A DNA stretch of 55,100 nt, taken from assembly GCF_000621625.1 (NCBI RefSeq), contig NZ_JHXV01000032.1, forward strand, positions 1-55,100, read 5' to 3'. Made by a program: the position numbers and the translations under genes. The notes under the pieces were generated by a model, which was not told the DNA's origin, did no database searches, and was given only the letters and a program-made list of their open reading frames with translations. This document shows positions 8,881 through 19,017 of the stretch, one piece after another. The stretch's first letter is position 1; the number at the start of each line of letters is the position of its first letter. This DNA comes from Crocinitomix catalasitica ATCC 23190. GTDB taxonomy: Bacteria > Bacteroidota > Bacteroidia > Flavobacteriales_D > Crocinitomicaceae.

Positions 8881-11616
8881 TTAAGCTTCTTCAAAATTAC
8901 TACTCAGCCATCTTTTCATGCGTTCAAGTGGAATTCCTTTTGCATCTGCAAGTCGTTCAACTTGATCTATTGTAACCTTACCAACGCCAAAATAATGAGA
9001 TTCTGGATGTGCAAAATACCATCCACTTACAGAGGATGCAGGCATCATTGCCATTGATTCAGTTAAACTAACCCCTGTTAATTCAGTCGCATCTAAAATT
9101 CTAAATAACCCCGGTTTTTCTGTATGATCAGGATTCGCAGGATAACCTGGCGCTGGTCGAATGCCTTGGTATTTCTCTTGAATTAATTCTCCTTTTTCGT
9201 ATGTTTTGGTTTCGTATCCCCAATACTCTTGTCGAACGAGTTCGTGTAGTCGCTCAGCAAAAGCTTCTGCCAATCTATCTGCTAGTGCTTTTAAAAGGAT
9301 GCTATTATAATCGTCATGATCAGCTTTAAAAACGGCTAATTTATCTTCAATACCCAATCCAGTTGTAACTACAAATCCACCAATATAATCTTTGATGCCA
9401 GTTGATTTTGGCGCAATGAAATCGGACACACAAACATTATTTGCGGCAGCAGATTTTTTTAATTGTTGACGCATTCCGTATTGTGTATGCATGACCTCTG
9501 TTCGCGTTTCGTCGGTATATATTTCAATATCGTCATCAACAGTATTGGCAGGCCAAAGTCCAATTACTGCATTTGCTGTAATCCATTGCTCTGCAATAAT
9601 TGTATCCAACATTTTTTGAGCATCATCGAATAATTTTTTGGCTTCAACACCCATCGTTTCATGTTCGAAAATAGCTGGATATTTCCCACGTAATTCCCAT
9701 GTGTGAAAGAATGGAGTCCAATCAATATATCCTCTTAATTCCTGAAGATCATAGTTCTTTAAAGCTTTTCTTCCTAATATTTTAGGTGTTGTTATATCCT
9801 TTTTATCCCATTTAATTGGGTAGCGATTAGCCCGAGCATCTTCTAAAGAAAGATAGGTTTTAAAACCTTTTTTCTTCGCGTAATTAACCCGTACTTTTTC
9901 ATATTCTGCTTTGATGTCACTTACAAATTCATCTTTCTTATGACTTAATAAATTACTCACAACAGTTACCGAACGTGAAGCATCTAAAACATAAACAGTT
10001 TGCCCTGATTTATAGTTTTGGTCAATCTTGACAGCGGTATGTACTTTAGATGTTGTTGCACCGCCAATTAATAATGGGAAATTCATTTTTTGAAGTTCCA
10101 TTTCCTTGGCAACATGCACCATTTCATCCAATGACGGAGTGATTAAGCCACTCAGTCCAATAATGTCCACCTTCTCTTCAATCGCTTTGGCTAATATTTT
10201 ATCAGCAGGAACCATTACGCCCATGTCGACAATGTCATAATTATTACAACCTAAAACAACACCAACAATATTCTTTCCAATATCATGTACATCACCTTTA
10301 ACTGTCGCTAATAAGATTTTTCCTTTGGCTTTTGATTCCGTTTTGGTTGCTTCAATGAATGGCAATAAATAAGCAACAGCTTTCTTCATTACACGAGCAG
10401 ATTTAACAACCTGTGGTAAAAACATCTTTCCTGCACCGAATAAATCGCCCACCACATTCATTCCGTTCATCAAATAGATTTCAATGACTTCAATTGGGGC
10501 CTTAACCAGATGTCTGGTCTCTTCCATGTCATCTTCAATAAAGTCAGCAATTCCTTTGACTAACGAATGCGTAATTCTTTCTTGAATTTCACCTTCACGC
10601 CAAGATAAATCTGCCGTTTTTGACTTTACTTCGCCGGATACATTTTCAGAAAAAGTTAATAATCGTTCTGTAGCGTCATCTCTTCTATCGAATAATACGT
10701 CTTCAACATGCTCTAATAGATCCTTTGGTATATCATCATATATTTCTAACATGGATGGATTTACAATCCCCATATCTAGACCTTCTTTAATCGCATGGTA
10801 TAGAAAAGACGAATGCATGGCTTCACGCACAACATTATTCCCCCTAAAAGAGAAAGAGACATTTGAAATTCCACCACTTACATGCGCACCGGGTAAATTC
10901 TCTCGAATCCAACGGGTTGCCAAAAAGAAATCCATTGCATTTTTTCGATGTTCGTCCATTCCAGTTGCAACTGGAAAGACATTAGGATCGAAAATAATAT
11001 CCTGTGGTGGAAAATTCACTTCGTTCACCAAGATATCATAAGAGTTTTTACAAATCTCAATTCTTCGTTCGTAAGTATCTGCCTGCCCTTTATCATCAAA
11101 GGCCATAACAACGACAGCAGCACCGTATTGTTTGATTTTTTTAGCCTCAGTTATAAATTTTTCTTTCCCTTCCTTTAAAGAGATTGAGTTCACAATACAT
11201 TTACCTTGTGCGCATTGCAAACCTGCTTCAATGATTTCCCATTTAGAAGAGTCAATCATAATTGGAACTCTTGAGATATCTGGTTCACCAGCAATCAAAT
11301 TCAAAAATTGAACCATAGCCATTTTACCATCAATCAAACCATCATCCATATTGATGTCAATGATTTGCGCGCCACCTTCAACTTGCTCCCGAGCAATAGA
11401 TAATGCTTCATCAAAAAGTTCATCTTTAATTAGGCGTAAAAATTTTCGTGAACCAGCCACATTGGTTCTTTCACCAATGTTTATAAAATTCGATTCGGGC
11501 GTCACTTCCAAAGGCTCCAATCCACTCAATTTCAAATTGGGGAGGTGGCTCCATTTATATTCGTATTTGCCTTTATAATCGGGATGTAAACTCATTTTTC
11601 TAATTTTTTCTTTCAA
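8881..11616 (-). CDS. metH: Methionine synthase, cobalamin-dependent, C-terminal part (pterin, B12 and AdoMet domains)
   Basis: This 911-residue protein contains the methyltetrahydrofolate-binding domain (about 30-300, with [16 protein letters not shown]), the cobalamin cap and binding modules with the [11 protein letters not shown] motif (axial His at about 444), and the reactivation AdoMet domain at the C-terminus ([12 protein letters not shown] near 815). It lacks the homocysteine-binding domain, which is encoded by the gene just upstream (stop and start 9 bases apart). Together they form a complete MetH that moves a methyl group from methyltetrahydrofolate to homocysteine through cobalamin. 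A split MetH is common in Bacteroidota. Both genes lie under the SAM-I riboswitch at 12648-12763. Confidence 0.95.
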   Translation of the reverse strand: MKEKIRKMSLHPDYKGKYEYKWSHLPNLKLSGLEPLEVTPESNFINIGERTNVAGSRKFLRLIKDELFDEALSIAREQVEGGAQIIDINMDDGLIDGKMAMVQFLNLIAGEPDISRVPIMIDSSKWEIIEAGLQCAQGKCIVNSISLKEGKEKFITEAKKIKQYGAAVVVMAFDDKGQADTYERRIEICKNSYDILVNEVNFPPQDIIFDPNVFPVATGMDEHRKNAMDFFLATRWIRENLPGAHVSGGISNVSFSFRGNNVVREAMHSSFLYHAIKEGLDMGIVNPSMLEIYDDIPKDLLEHVEDVLFDRRDDATERLLTFSENVSGEVKSKTADLSWREGEIQERITHSLVKGIADFIEDDMEETRHLVKAPIEVIEIYLMNGMNVVGDLFGAGKMFLPQVVKSARVMKKAVAYLLPFIEATKTESKAKGKILLATVKGDVHDIGKNIVGVVLGCNNYDIVDMGVMVPADKILAKAIEEKVDIIGLSGLITPSLDEMVHVAKEMELQKMNFPLLIGGATTSKVHTAVKIDQNYKSGQTVYVLDASRSVTVVSNLLSHKKDEFVSDIKAEYEKVRVNYAKKKGFKTYLSLEDARANRYPIKWDKKDITTPKILGRKALKNYDLQELRGYIDWTPFFHTWELRGKYPAIFEHETMGVEAKKLFDDAQKMLDTIIAEQWITANAVIGLWPANTVDDDIEIYTDETRTEVMHTQYGMRQQLKKSAAANNVCVSDFIAPKSTGIKDYIGGFVVTTGLGIEDKLAVFKADHDDYNSILLKALADRLAEAFAERLHELVRQEYWGYETKTYEKGELIQEKYQGIRPAPGYPANPDHTEKPGLFRILDATELTGVSLTESMAMMPASSVSGWYFAHPESHYFGVGKVTIDQVERLADAKGIPLERMKRWLSSNFEEA

Positions 11617-11625
11617 CTACAATTC

Positions 11626-12594
11626 TTATTTCACTAAATCAGCCATGGCCTTAATATGTTCAGGAGTTGTTCCACAACAACCACCCACAATGTTCACTAA
11701 GCCTTCGTCAAGAAATGTTTTAATTTGAGCCGCCATTTGTTCTGGCGATTCATCATATTCGCCCATCTCGTTTGGCAATCCAGCATTAGGATGTGCACTT
11801 ACAAAAAACGGTGCTTTCGCTTTTAATACTTGAAGATAAGGACGCAGTGCATTCGCTCCTAACGCACAGTTCAAGCCGATACTTAAAATGTCTGCATGTT
11901 GAACAGAGATTAAAAAAGCCTCTGTTGTTTGCCCTGATAAGGTTCTTCCACTGGCATCCGTAATCGTTCCAGAAACCATAATTGGAATGGACGTTTTTAA
12001 TTCGTCTTGCACACTTTTAATAGCAAATAATGCGGCTTTGGCGTTCAGCGTATCAAAGATTGTTTCTACGAGTAAAATATCTGATCCGCCTTCTATTAAA
12101 CCTCTTGTTTGTTCAGAATAAGCTGTGACTAGCTTTTCAAAAGTCGAATTTCTAAATCCAGGATCATTCACATCTGGCGAAATAGATAAGGTTACATTTG
12201 TTGGACCAATCGACCCAGCAACAAAACGCGGTTTATTAGGGTTCTTTTTGGTGAATTCTTCGCAAACTTCTTTGGCAATTTTTGCGCCGTGATAATTAAT
12301 ATCATAAGCAGCTTTTTCTAATTGATAATCCGCTTGAGCGATAGTTGTACCACTAAAAGTATTTGTTTCAATAATATCTGCACCCGCGGCTAAATATTCG
12401 GCATGTATCGCTTTAATTATATCAGGGCGCGTCAAAGACAGTAAATCATTATTGCCTTTAAGACTTGAAGGGTGATCTTCGAACCAACCTTTTCTAAAGT
12501 CTTCCTCTTCCAATTTGTACCGTTGAATCATGGTACCCATAGCGCCATCTAAAATTAAGATGCGCTCCTTTAATACTTCTCTAATATCAGTCAT
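11626..12594 (-). CDS. metH: Methionine synthase, homocysteine-binding (S-methyltransferase) part
   Basis: This 322-residue protein corresponds to the first domain of MetH ([13 protein letters not shown] near the N-terminus). The three zinc ligands are present: Cys243 in GLNCALG, and Cys306 and Cys307 in [10 protein letters not shown]. It binds and activates homocysteine for methylation by the cobalamin subunit encoded immediately downstream. I take ATG at 12594 as the start; a TTG two codons upstream (12600) is in frame but gives no benefit. It is the first gene after the SAM-I riboswitch, so its expression should fall when S-adenosylmethionine is plentiful. Confidence 0.93.
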   Translation of the reverse strand: MTDIREVLKERILILDGAMGTMIQRYKLEEEDFRKGWFEDHPSSLKGNNDLLSLTRPDIIKAIHAEYLAAGADIIETNTFSGTTIAQADYQLEKAAYDINYHGAKIAKEVCEEFTKKNPNKPRFVAGSIGPTNVTLSISPDVNDPGFRNSTFEKLVTAYSEQTRGLIEGGSDILLVETIFDTLNAKAALFAIKSVQDELKTSIPIMVSGTITDASGRTLSGQTTEAFLISVQHADILSIGLNCALGANALRPYLQVLKAKAPFFVSAHPNAGLPNEMGEYDESPEQMAAQIKTFLDEGLVNIVGGCCGTTPEHIKAMADLVK

Positions 12595-12647
12595 AATCAA
12601 TGTTACGAAAGTATAAGTGGACCGGATGTAGTGATTTGATTTTAACT

Positions 12648-12763
12648 CTTATAGCGCTTAATAACTTTAGTGGAATTAAGCAGGAATTGGCACCTTGCCC
12701 ATGTAAAAAGGGGGTAGGTTGCCAAGGTTTCACAGGGCCGGTCCCTCCACCTTTCTTTATAAG
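12648..12763 (-). promoter_or_regulatory. SAM-I (S-box) riboswitch upstream of split metH
   Basis: Read on the minus strand, the sequence has the S-box core: P1 strand CTTATA (12763-12758), GGTGGAGGGACCGGCCC, TGAAACCTTGGCAACC, AAGGTGCCAATTCCTGC, and the closing P1 strand TATAAG (12653-12648). This is the conserved SAM-I aptamer, about 116 nt. It lies 54 bases ahead of the metH start. No oligo-U terminator follows, so control may be at translation. A segment at 12611-12625 can pair with both the P1 3' strand and the core (see findings). Confidence 0.93.
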
Positions 12764-12788
12764 CAGTACTTTAAAATAAGAACTGTCA

Positions 12789-12819
12789 CAAAGGTAATTC
12801 GAATTCGATCAATTCCAAA
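12789..12819 (-). promoter_or_regulatory. Promoter for the metH operon
   Basis: On the minus strand TTTG (12819-12816) is followed after 19 bases by TACCTTTG (12796-12789). This matches the Bacteroidota housekeeping promoter (TTTG, about 19, TAnnTTTG) at both boxes. The start of transcription would be near 12782, about 20 bases before the riboswitch P1 strand. Confidence 0.75.
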
Positions 12820-12961
12820 ATATCTGAACCTAAATTGTTATTCTCTCGTATTAAATAATTAAATTGATTTTATTAAACCTATGATTCTACATGTTTTTTA
12901 GTTGCTGCGCTATAAAAACATGCACATTTTTCTTTTTCGTTTCAACCCTAAAATAATAATT

Positions 12962-15445
12962 ATGACAAGATTTTTACTAGTCGTTTTGGCTACTCTTTTA
13001 GGTATTTCTGTATTCGCTCAAGATTGTGGCTGTGATTATACAATTGAAATAGAAGACGCTGTTTTTAACGGTGAAGATGTGAGTCCAGGTGACCTGATTT
13101 GTCTAGCTGCAGGTGATCGTGCAGGGCTTTTAATAAACCGTCTTTCAGGTGAAGAAGATGATGTCATTACAATTCAAGCTTGTGGGGGCGAAACTACATT
13201 TGATATAGATGGTTTAGGTTATGCGATCTCTTTTGAGAATTCGAGTTATTTTAAAGTAGATGGAGGTAGCGGCACGGAGAATAGAATTTCGGTAATTGGA
13301 GCTTCAGAAGTGGGATTTGAATTCGAGTCATGTACTAATTTTGAGATTGCTTCGACATTTTTTAAAGGGATATTAGGGAATGCGATATCTGTCATTACTG
13401 AACCTCTTTGTGATTTATCTAAAAATAAAGACCACTTCGAAATTGGCGGTATTTATATTCACGATCTTGAAATTAATAAATGTAATGGTGGAATTCAATT
13501 GGGGCATACCGCTTATGATATTGGTGTAGAATCGGATGATTGTGAAGTTTTATATCCGCATAGGATTACAGATTTTGTTGTCGCTAATAATATTATAAAA
13601 ATATGTAGTGATTTACCTGCTATCTCAATATATGGTGCGGCAGGAGAGGTAAGCAATAATTTGATTGTTAAATCTGAAGATATAGGGTTGTTTATTGGTA
13701 GAGATTGTGTTTTAGATATCAATAGAAACGAATTTAGAAAAGGACAGAATGAAGCAATTTTGTCTGAAGGTAATGGCGAATATACCATTATCAATAATGT
13801 CTTTAATTCGAATGGTATACTTGGAACGAACAGTATAGAATTTGATTTTGACGAAAATATTCTTGGGGCTAATGGCAATGATTTATTCTTTTCGCACAAT
13901 ACAATGGTAAATGCGGATTTAGCACATGTTAAAATAAACAATGCGGAACATGTCACTGGATTGCTTCATTTTGAGAATGGGATTTTTTGTGCTGCCGGAT
14001 TAGAAGGTGACGTTTTAGGAGAATTTGCTCCATATTTTGATATACCCGAGAGTGATTTAATTTTATTCGAAGATAATATCATGGAAAGCGAAGTTGAAGC
14101 GATGCATTTTGCAGATGTTGGGATTAATGATTTTAGTTTAACACATCGATCACCAGCAATTAATAGAGGACATCCTTGTATTGTAGAACATGATAAAGTT
14201 GATGCGTTAAGAAATATTGCCGGCAACGCAGATGCTGGTGCATTTGAATATTATCCAGAACGATTAGCTGCTTATGATGAAATTGAAATAATCGGAATTT
14301 ATGTGGATGATTTTAAGTCAATCCTTGGAGATCCTGCGCAAGAAACTTTGTTATTGGAATACTGTCAAAGCGAAGGGTTTAATTATTTAGTATTGTACAA
14401 TCTGAGTTATATTCATGATGAAATGTATGATTTAACCTCACGATTGGAGGCTGATGTTCTAGGTGATTTTATAGAAAGAGCAAAAGTTGATTTTGGAATC
14501 GTTCAAGTTGCAGCTGTAGGCGAGAAAAATGCATCATTCGATAAAATTGAAACTTATAATGAATTATATACAGGTAATTGGTTTAGACAATTTGACGTAT
14601 TGAATTTAGAATTCGAATTTTGGGCAAATGTAGAAGGAGATGTATTTGATTATTATTGTACAAAATATTTAATTCCAAATGATTTACCTTGTACAAATGA
14701 AGGTGCTTTTACCTTTTACGAACGGGAATTAGAAGCTATAGATATTCGAGCTAGAGAGATGGGTGTTCTGAGTGAGATTTATCTGGGGAATCCATCGGAG
14801 GAAGAAGCAGCGTCACTTGTCGAATTAGTGGATAGAGTATTATTACATTATTATAGAACTTCTGATTTATATGGAGATGGGCGGAGTATCTATAATTATA
14901 AATTAGATCGTTTTTATTCTTTTTTAGAATCAGAAAGACAACCAGCTATCATGCCTATTTTTTCTGCTAGGAGTTATCATATGGGACCCTGGCTAGAGGA
15001 TCATAGTCTACACTTGGCTTTTGATACCTGGTATGATGGTGCTCGCGGTTTTTCATCCGATGATCATGAAGGGCTAGATGAATTAACAATTGCAGGTTAT
15101 CAATGGTATCGCTATACAAGTCTATTAGCAATTGATCCTTATTTTTATGGAGGTCCAAAAGGTGATGATGATAGTGGGTCAAGTGACAGTGATAAACTTA
15201 CTGATGATCCTTCGGTTTATCCCACGCTATTTTCTGATGCGATAAAAATCAATATCCCATTCCTTTATCAAGGGCGTGAAAACAGTGTTGAAATTACGGA
15301 TGTAAACGGCAAGATTGTTCTTAAAGATTTACTTGTGGACGGGTTGAATACGATTGAAGTTCCAGTTGTCGCTAAAGGATTTTATATCGCAAATATTGTG
15401 AGTAACGATCAAGTGATTTACAGCGAGAAATTAATATCAAATTAA
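12962..15445 (+). CDS. Secreted beta-helix protein with T9SS sorting domain
   Basis: I place the start at ATG 12962, where the product opens with a clean signal peptide (MTRFLLVVLATLLGISVFAQ, cut before DCGCDY). The frame is open 60 bases further upstream, but that would bury the signal. The mature protein of about 807 residues has a right-handed beta-helix-like half (about 40-430, many short turns ending in a DAGAFEYYP block). A second domain (about 440-740) looks like an alpha/beta barrel but has no motif I recognise. An Asp/Ser-rich linker (GDDDSGSSDSD) follows, then a T9SS sorting domain. It is likely surface-exposed or secreted. Substrate is unknown. It overlaps the convergent exporter gene by 4 bases. 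Confidence 0.78.
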   Translation: MTRFLLVVLATLLGISVFAQDCGCDYTIEIEDAVFNGEDVSPGDLICLAAGDRAGLLINRLSGEEDDVITIQACGGETTFDIDGLGYAISFENSSYFKVDGGSGTENRISVIGASEVGFEFESCTNFEIASTFFKGILGNAISVITEPLCDLSKNKDHFEIGGIYIHDLEINKCNGGIQLGHTAYDIGVESDDCEVLYPHRITDFVVANNIIKICSDLPAISIYGAAGEVSNNLIVKSEDIGLFIGRDCVLDINRNEFRKGQNEAILSEGNGEYTIINNVFNSNGILGTNSIEFDFDENILGANGNDLFFSHNTMVNADLAHVKINNAEHVTGLLHFENGIFCAAGLEGDVLGEFAPYFDIPESDLILFEDNIMESEVEAMHFADVGINDFSLTHRSPAINRGHPCIVEHDKVDALRNIAGNADAGAFEYYPERLAAYDEIEIIGIYVDDFKSILGDPAQETLLLEYCQSEGFNYLVLYNLSYIHDEMYDLTSRLEADVLGDFIERAKVDFGIVQVAAVGEKNASFDKIETYNELYTGNWFRQFDVLNLEFEFWANVEGDVFDYYCTKYLIPNDLPCTNEGAFTFYERELEAIDIRAREMGVLSEIYLGNPSEEEAASLVELVDRVLLHYYRTSDLYGDGRSIYNYKLDRFYSFLESERQPAIMPIFSARSYHMGPWLEDHSLHLAFDTWYDGARGFSSDDHEGLDELTIAGYQWYRYTSLLAIDPYFYGGPKGDDDSGSSDSDKLTDDPSVYPTLFSDAIKINIPFLYQGRENSVEITDVNGKIVLKDLLVDGLNTIEVPVVAKGFYIANIVSNDQVIYSEKLISN

Positions 15446-17286
15446 CTGATTTGCTGAATATCGCATAAGGATTTATAATATCCATTAGTCGCAATTAATT
15501 CTTGATGATTACCACGTTCAACAATTTCACCTTGTTTAAGTACTAGAATAAGATCAGCATCTCGAATAGTACTTAGACGATGTGCAATTACTAGCGATGT
15601 TCTATTCTGCATCAGTTTGTCTAAGGCATCTTGTACCAATTTTTCTGACTCAGTATCAAGCGCAGATGTTGCCTCGTCTAGAATCATGATTGGTGCATTA
15701 GAAAGCACGGCTCTAGCTATACTTATTCGCTGTTTCTGTCCACCCGATAATTTGTTCCCTCTGTCTCCAATATTGGTGTCATAACCATTTTCTAAGGCTA
15801 TTATAAACTCGTGAGCATTTGCCACCTTAGCAGCTAAAATAATTTCCTCATCCGTAGCATCTGGCTTCCCAAAACAAATATTGTTCTTTATTGAATCATT
15901 AAAAAGAATCGATTCTTGCGTTACTACACTGATTAACTTCCTTAAATCTTTTTTGAGCATTGATTTGACATTGACATCATCTATCAATATCTCGCCAGAA
16001 ACGGTGTCGTAAAAACGTGGAATAAGATCAGCTATTGTCGATTTTCCGCTGCCTGATTCACCTACTAAGGCAACCGTTTTACTTTTTTCTAATGTGAATG
16101 AAATGCCTTTTAATACTGGTTCTTCGTCATAGGCAAAGGATACATTCTTAAATTCAATTTTTGAGTCTAAATCTGTTTTCTTAACGGGGTTTGCTGGATT
16201 TTTAATCGTATCCTCAATATCTATTATTTCGTTTACTCGGTCTAATGAAACTTCTGCCTTTTTTAAATAAGTAAGTGCACTAGCAATACTACTAACAGGA
16301 CGCAAGAATTGAGAGAAGATTACAATGAATGCGATGAATTCCTTGCCATTCATACCTCCATTATTTTCTAAAACAAGTTTACCCCCAAACCATACAATTG
16401 ATATCAAAACAATGGCGCCAAAAAATTCATTTAACGGTGATGAAAGGTCTTTCTTGCGGAATGTTCTTGTGATCAATTTTTGGTGATGTACATTTTTAGT
16501 CGAGAATCGATCTACTGCTATTTTTTCTGCAGTAAATGCTTTTATAATTCGAATTCCACCTAAACTTTCTTCAATATTAGATATCAATTCACTCATTTGT
16601 TCTTGGCCTTTTTGGGAAGTTCGCTTCAAACTTTTCCGAATTCTTGAAATAACCAATGCACTTACAGGTAGTAAGATTAGCGAAAAGGTTGTTAATTCTA
16701 CACTCAAGTAAAACAGTACTGCCAAATTGATAACAATAGCGATTGGTTCTCTAAATACAAGTTCTAAAGTAGAGACAACGGCAATCTCAACTTCATTTAA
16801 ATCTGCCGTTAAACGCGTTAATAAATTCCCTTTCTTAGACTCTGAATAATAAGACATTGGTAAATGCATTGAACGGTCGAATAATTTTTTTCTTAAATCC
16901 CTAACAACTGCCATTCTTAAAAAAGATTGATGATAAACAGCGCTGTATCGGAATAGATTTTTTAAAAAGAAAGCAATTAGAACGGTGATACAAACAAATT
17001 GTAAAGCACCCATTTTTCCATTTGCTTGAACAAAATCGTATTGTAAGAATTCAAAATAATTTCCAAAATAATCGAATAAGTTTTCGCGATTTGCCCAAAT
17101 TGGTCTGGTGATTTCTTTTGCTTTTTGAATCGCATCATCCGTCTCAAAAATTATTTGCAAAAACGGAATAAATAAGACAAGCGATAGCAAGTTAAAAATC
17201 ACAAACAGCAAATTACTCACTATCACTAGGATAGAGGTTCTTCGATACAAAAAAGTAAGCTTGAAGAGTTGAATTATTCCTTTCAC
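15442..17286 (-). CDS. ABC exporter, fused permease and ATPase (MsbA-like)
   Basis: The product has about 614 residues. A six-helix type I exporter domain covers about 1-340 and the nucleotide-binding domain follows, with Walker A GESGSGKST, signature LSGGQKQR and Walker B ILDEATSALD. The H-loop appears as IAHRLST. Such half-transporters dimerise and flip lipids or export hydrophobic compounds; in Bacteroidota these are usually annotated as MsbA or lipid A exporters. The frame opens at a TTG (17295) that overlaps a -7 box (TACTTTTG, 17300-17293). I therefore prefer the GTG at 17286, giving MKGIIQLFK. The substrate is not shown by sequence. Confidence 0.88.
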   Translation of the reverse strand: MKGIIQLFKLTFLYRRTSILVIVSNLLFVIFNLLSLVLFIPFLQIIFETDDAIQKAKEITRPIWANRENLFDYFGNYFEFLQYDFVQANGKMGALQFVCITVLIAFFLKNLFRYSAVYHQSFLRMAVVRDLRKKLFDRSMHLPMSYYSESKKGNLLTRLTADLNEVEIAVVSTLELVFREPIAIVINLAVLFYLSVELTTFSLILLPVSALVISRIRKSLKRTSQKGQEQMSELISNIEESLGGIRIIKAFTAEKIAVDRFSTKNVHHQKLITRTFRKKDLSSPLNEFFGAIVLISIVWFGGKLVLENNGGMNGKEFIAFIVIFSQFLRPVSSIASALTYLKKAEVSLDRVNEIIDIEDTIKNPANPVKKTDLDSKIEFKNVSFAYDEEPVLKGISFTLEKSKTVALVGESGSGKSTIADLIPRFYDTVSGEILIDDVNVKSMLKKDLRKLISVVTQESILFNDSIKNNICFGKPDATDEEIILAAKVANAHEFIIALENGYDTNIGDRGNKLSGGQKQRISIARAVLSNAPIMILDEATSALDTESEKLVQDALDKLMQNRTSLVIAHRLSTIRDADLILVLKQGEIVERGNHQELIATNGYYKSLCDIQQIS

Positions 17287-17292
17287 AGTTAA

Positions 17293-17300
17293 CAAAAGTA
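17293..17300 (-). promoter_or_regulatory. -7 element of the MsbA-like exporter gene
   Basis: TACTTTTG on the minus strand fits TAnnTTTG. It ends 6 bases before the preferred GTG start, so the message would have almost no leader. No good -33 box is visible at 19 bases. Confidence 0.5.
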
Positions 17301-17441
17301 GGATTGAAATTCAAATATCGAAAATAAAAAGGATTTGTTTTAGTATTTCTAGTCTTAATTCAAAATGAAGATGTCAGAACTTTAACAATTTAGTCTGTAT
17401 GTTTGGTATAGTAGAATACAGATTACTAAGAAGTAAATTAC

Positions 17442-17449
17442 TATTTTTG
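17442..17449 (+). promoter_or_regulatory. -7 element ahead of rbfA
   Basis: TATTTTTG fits TAnnTTTG and ends only 4 bases before the rbfA ATG at 17454. If used, transcription would begin at or next to the start codon. No -33 TTTG is visible at the usual distance. Confidence 0.45.
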
Positions 17450-17453
17450 TACC

Positions 17454-17792
17454 ATGAGTTCAATAAGACAGAAAAAAGTAGCAGGCGTTATTCAATCAGA
17501 GTTGAGTATTTATTTTCGTGAGACTGCTAGAACGGTATGTTTAGGTGCGATGGTGAGTGTGACAGAAGTTCGTGTTGTTCCTGACATGTCCTACTTAAAA
17601 GCTTATTTGAGTATTTTTGGACATACAGATGTTCAGGAAGTATATAAAAGTATAAAGGAGCATAAGGATCAAATTCGTTATGAAATGGGGAAGCGTTTAG
17701 GTAAAACCTTGCGTAGAATTCCAGATTTAAGCTTTTATATTGACGATTCATTAAACTATGCAGAAGAAATAGATCAACTATTAAAAAAATAG
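17454..17792 (+). CDS. rbfA: Ribosome-binding factor A
   Basis: This 112-residue protein has the small KH-like fold of RbfA: MSSIRQKKVAGVIQSELS at the N-terminus, then VTEVRVVPDMSYLKAYLSIFG, and the RRIPDLSFYIDDSLNYAEEID ending. It assists 30S subunit maturation at the 5' end of 16S rRNA. It heads a compact plus-strand group; the next start codon (GTG 17793) directly follows its stop. Length is normal for the family. Confidence 0.93.
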   Translation: MSSIRQKKVAGVIQSELSIYFRETARTVCLGAMVSVTEVRVVPDMSYLKAYLSIFGHTDVQEVYKSIKEHKDQIRYEMGKRLGKTLRRIPDLSFYIDDSLNYAEEIDQLLKK

Positions 17793-19016
17793 GTGAATTC
17801 TTCGTTTTTCATAGCTCGTCGATATCTCTTTTCGAAAAAAACGAGGAATGTGATCAACATCATTTCTGGAGTCTCTGTTTTTGGAATTTTAATTTCAACG
17901 GCGGCGATGGTTATCATTTTATCAGGCTTTAATGGCATTGAGAATTTAGTGTTAAACATGTTTAATGCATTTGAATCTGATATTGAAATTACATCTAAAT
18001 CATCCAAAACATTCGATCGAAATTTTATCAGTCAAGATGTTTTAGAGGTTGACGGCCTTGTCAATTATTCGGAAGTAATTGAGGAAATTGCCATCGTAAA
18101 AAATCAAGACAACTTTATAATTGGAACAATAAAAGGAGTTGAGCCTCAATTTTTATCCATGTGTAATATGGACGATCATTTATTAGATGGGCAAAGTATT
18201 CTTTCGGATGAATATGGACCATTGGCAATTATTGGTGCAGCTGCGATTGTTCAGTTGGATGGTTTCATTTTTGAGATTGGGCGACAATATGAGTATTTCA
18301 CAATTTATGCACCGAATAAGAATGAGAAAATAAGCCAGAATCAACTCAAGAATATTGATGCTTTTACAACAGCTCAAATTCCAATAGTTGGTGTCTTTAC
18401 TTTTAACAATAAAGTTGATCAAGATTTAATGATCGTTCCAATTGACTATGCTGCCGAGATTTTTAATTATAAAAATGAAATTACGCAAATAGAAATGGAT
18501 TTTGAGGAAGGAATTAACCTCGATGAAAAGAAACTGGAGATAGAACAAATTATTGGAGAAAATTTTCAAGTTAAAACAAGCTTCGAACAGAATCAGTTGA
18601 TATACGAAACAAGTAAATCCGAAAAACTGATTACAACCATCCTATTGAGTTTTATTTTCTTTTTAGCAACCTTCAATATGGTGGCATCAATTACGATGTT
18701 AGTGATTGAAAAACGAAATAATTTAAAGACGCTTCAAGCAATGGGAGCGAAAGAAAATCAATTGCATAAAATCTTCTTTTACGAAGGTTTGTTGATTAAC
18801 GGTATTGGTCTTGTTGGAGGTTTGATTCTTGGCTATGCAGTATGTCTTTTACAGATGAAATTCGGGCTATTAGGAATGCATAATAGTGCGATAGATTATT
18901 TCCCAATTGCCTTTAAATTGCAAGATCTATTGTTAATTTTGGGAATAACAATGATAATTGGCACAATTGCTGCCTTTTTGCCTTCAAAATTTTTAATAAA
19001 AAATATAATTAAATAA
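17793..19016 (+). CDS. FtsX/LolE-type ABC permease (lipoprotein-releasing type)
   Basis: The 407-residue product has one N-terminal membrane helix (about 20-44), a large periplasmic MacB-like core (45-270) and three C-terminal helices (about 278-300, 328-352, 378-398). This is the FtsX fold of LolC/LolE and MacB. The GTG start abuts the rbfA stop. In flavobacteria this rbfA neighbour is commonly annotated as a lipoprotein-releasing permease that works with a LolD-type ATPase encoded elsewhere. No ATPase gene is adjacent, so the partner must come from another locus. Confidence 0.87.
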   Translation: MNSSFFIARRYLFSKKTRNVINIISGVSVFGILISTAAMVIILSGFNGIENLVLNMFNAFESDIEITSKSSKTFDRNFISQDVLEVDGLVNYSEVIEEIAIVKNQDNFIIGTIKGVEPQFLSMCNMDDHLLDGQSILSDEYGPLAIIGAAAIVQLDGFIFEIGRQYEYFTIYAPNKNEKISQNQLKNIDAFTTAQIPIVGVFTFNNKVDQDLMIVPIDYAAEIFNYKNEITQIEMDFEEGINLDEKKLEIEQIIGENFQVKTSFEQNQLIYETSKSEKLITTILLSFIFFLATFNMVASITMLVIEKRNNLKTLQAMGAKENQLHKIFFYEGLLINGIGLVGGLILGYAVCLLQMKFGLLGMHNSAIDYFPIAFKLQDLLLILGITMIIGTIAAFLPSKFLIKNIIK

Positions 19017-19017
19017 T

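Noticed and set aside
13513-14226. Minus-strand open frames under the beta-helix gene
   Set aside because: Shadows of the plus-strand secreted protein; no start context or motif.
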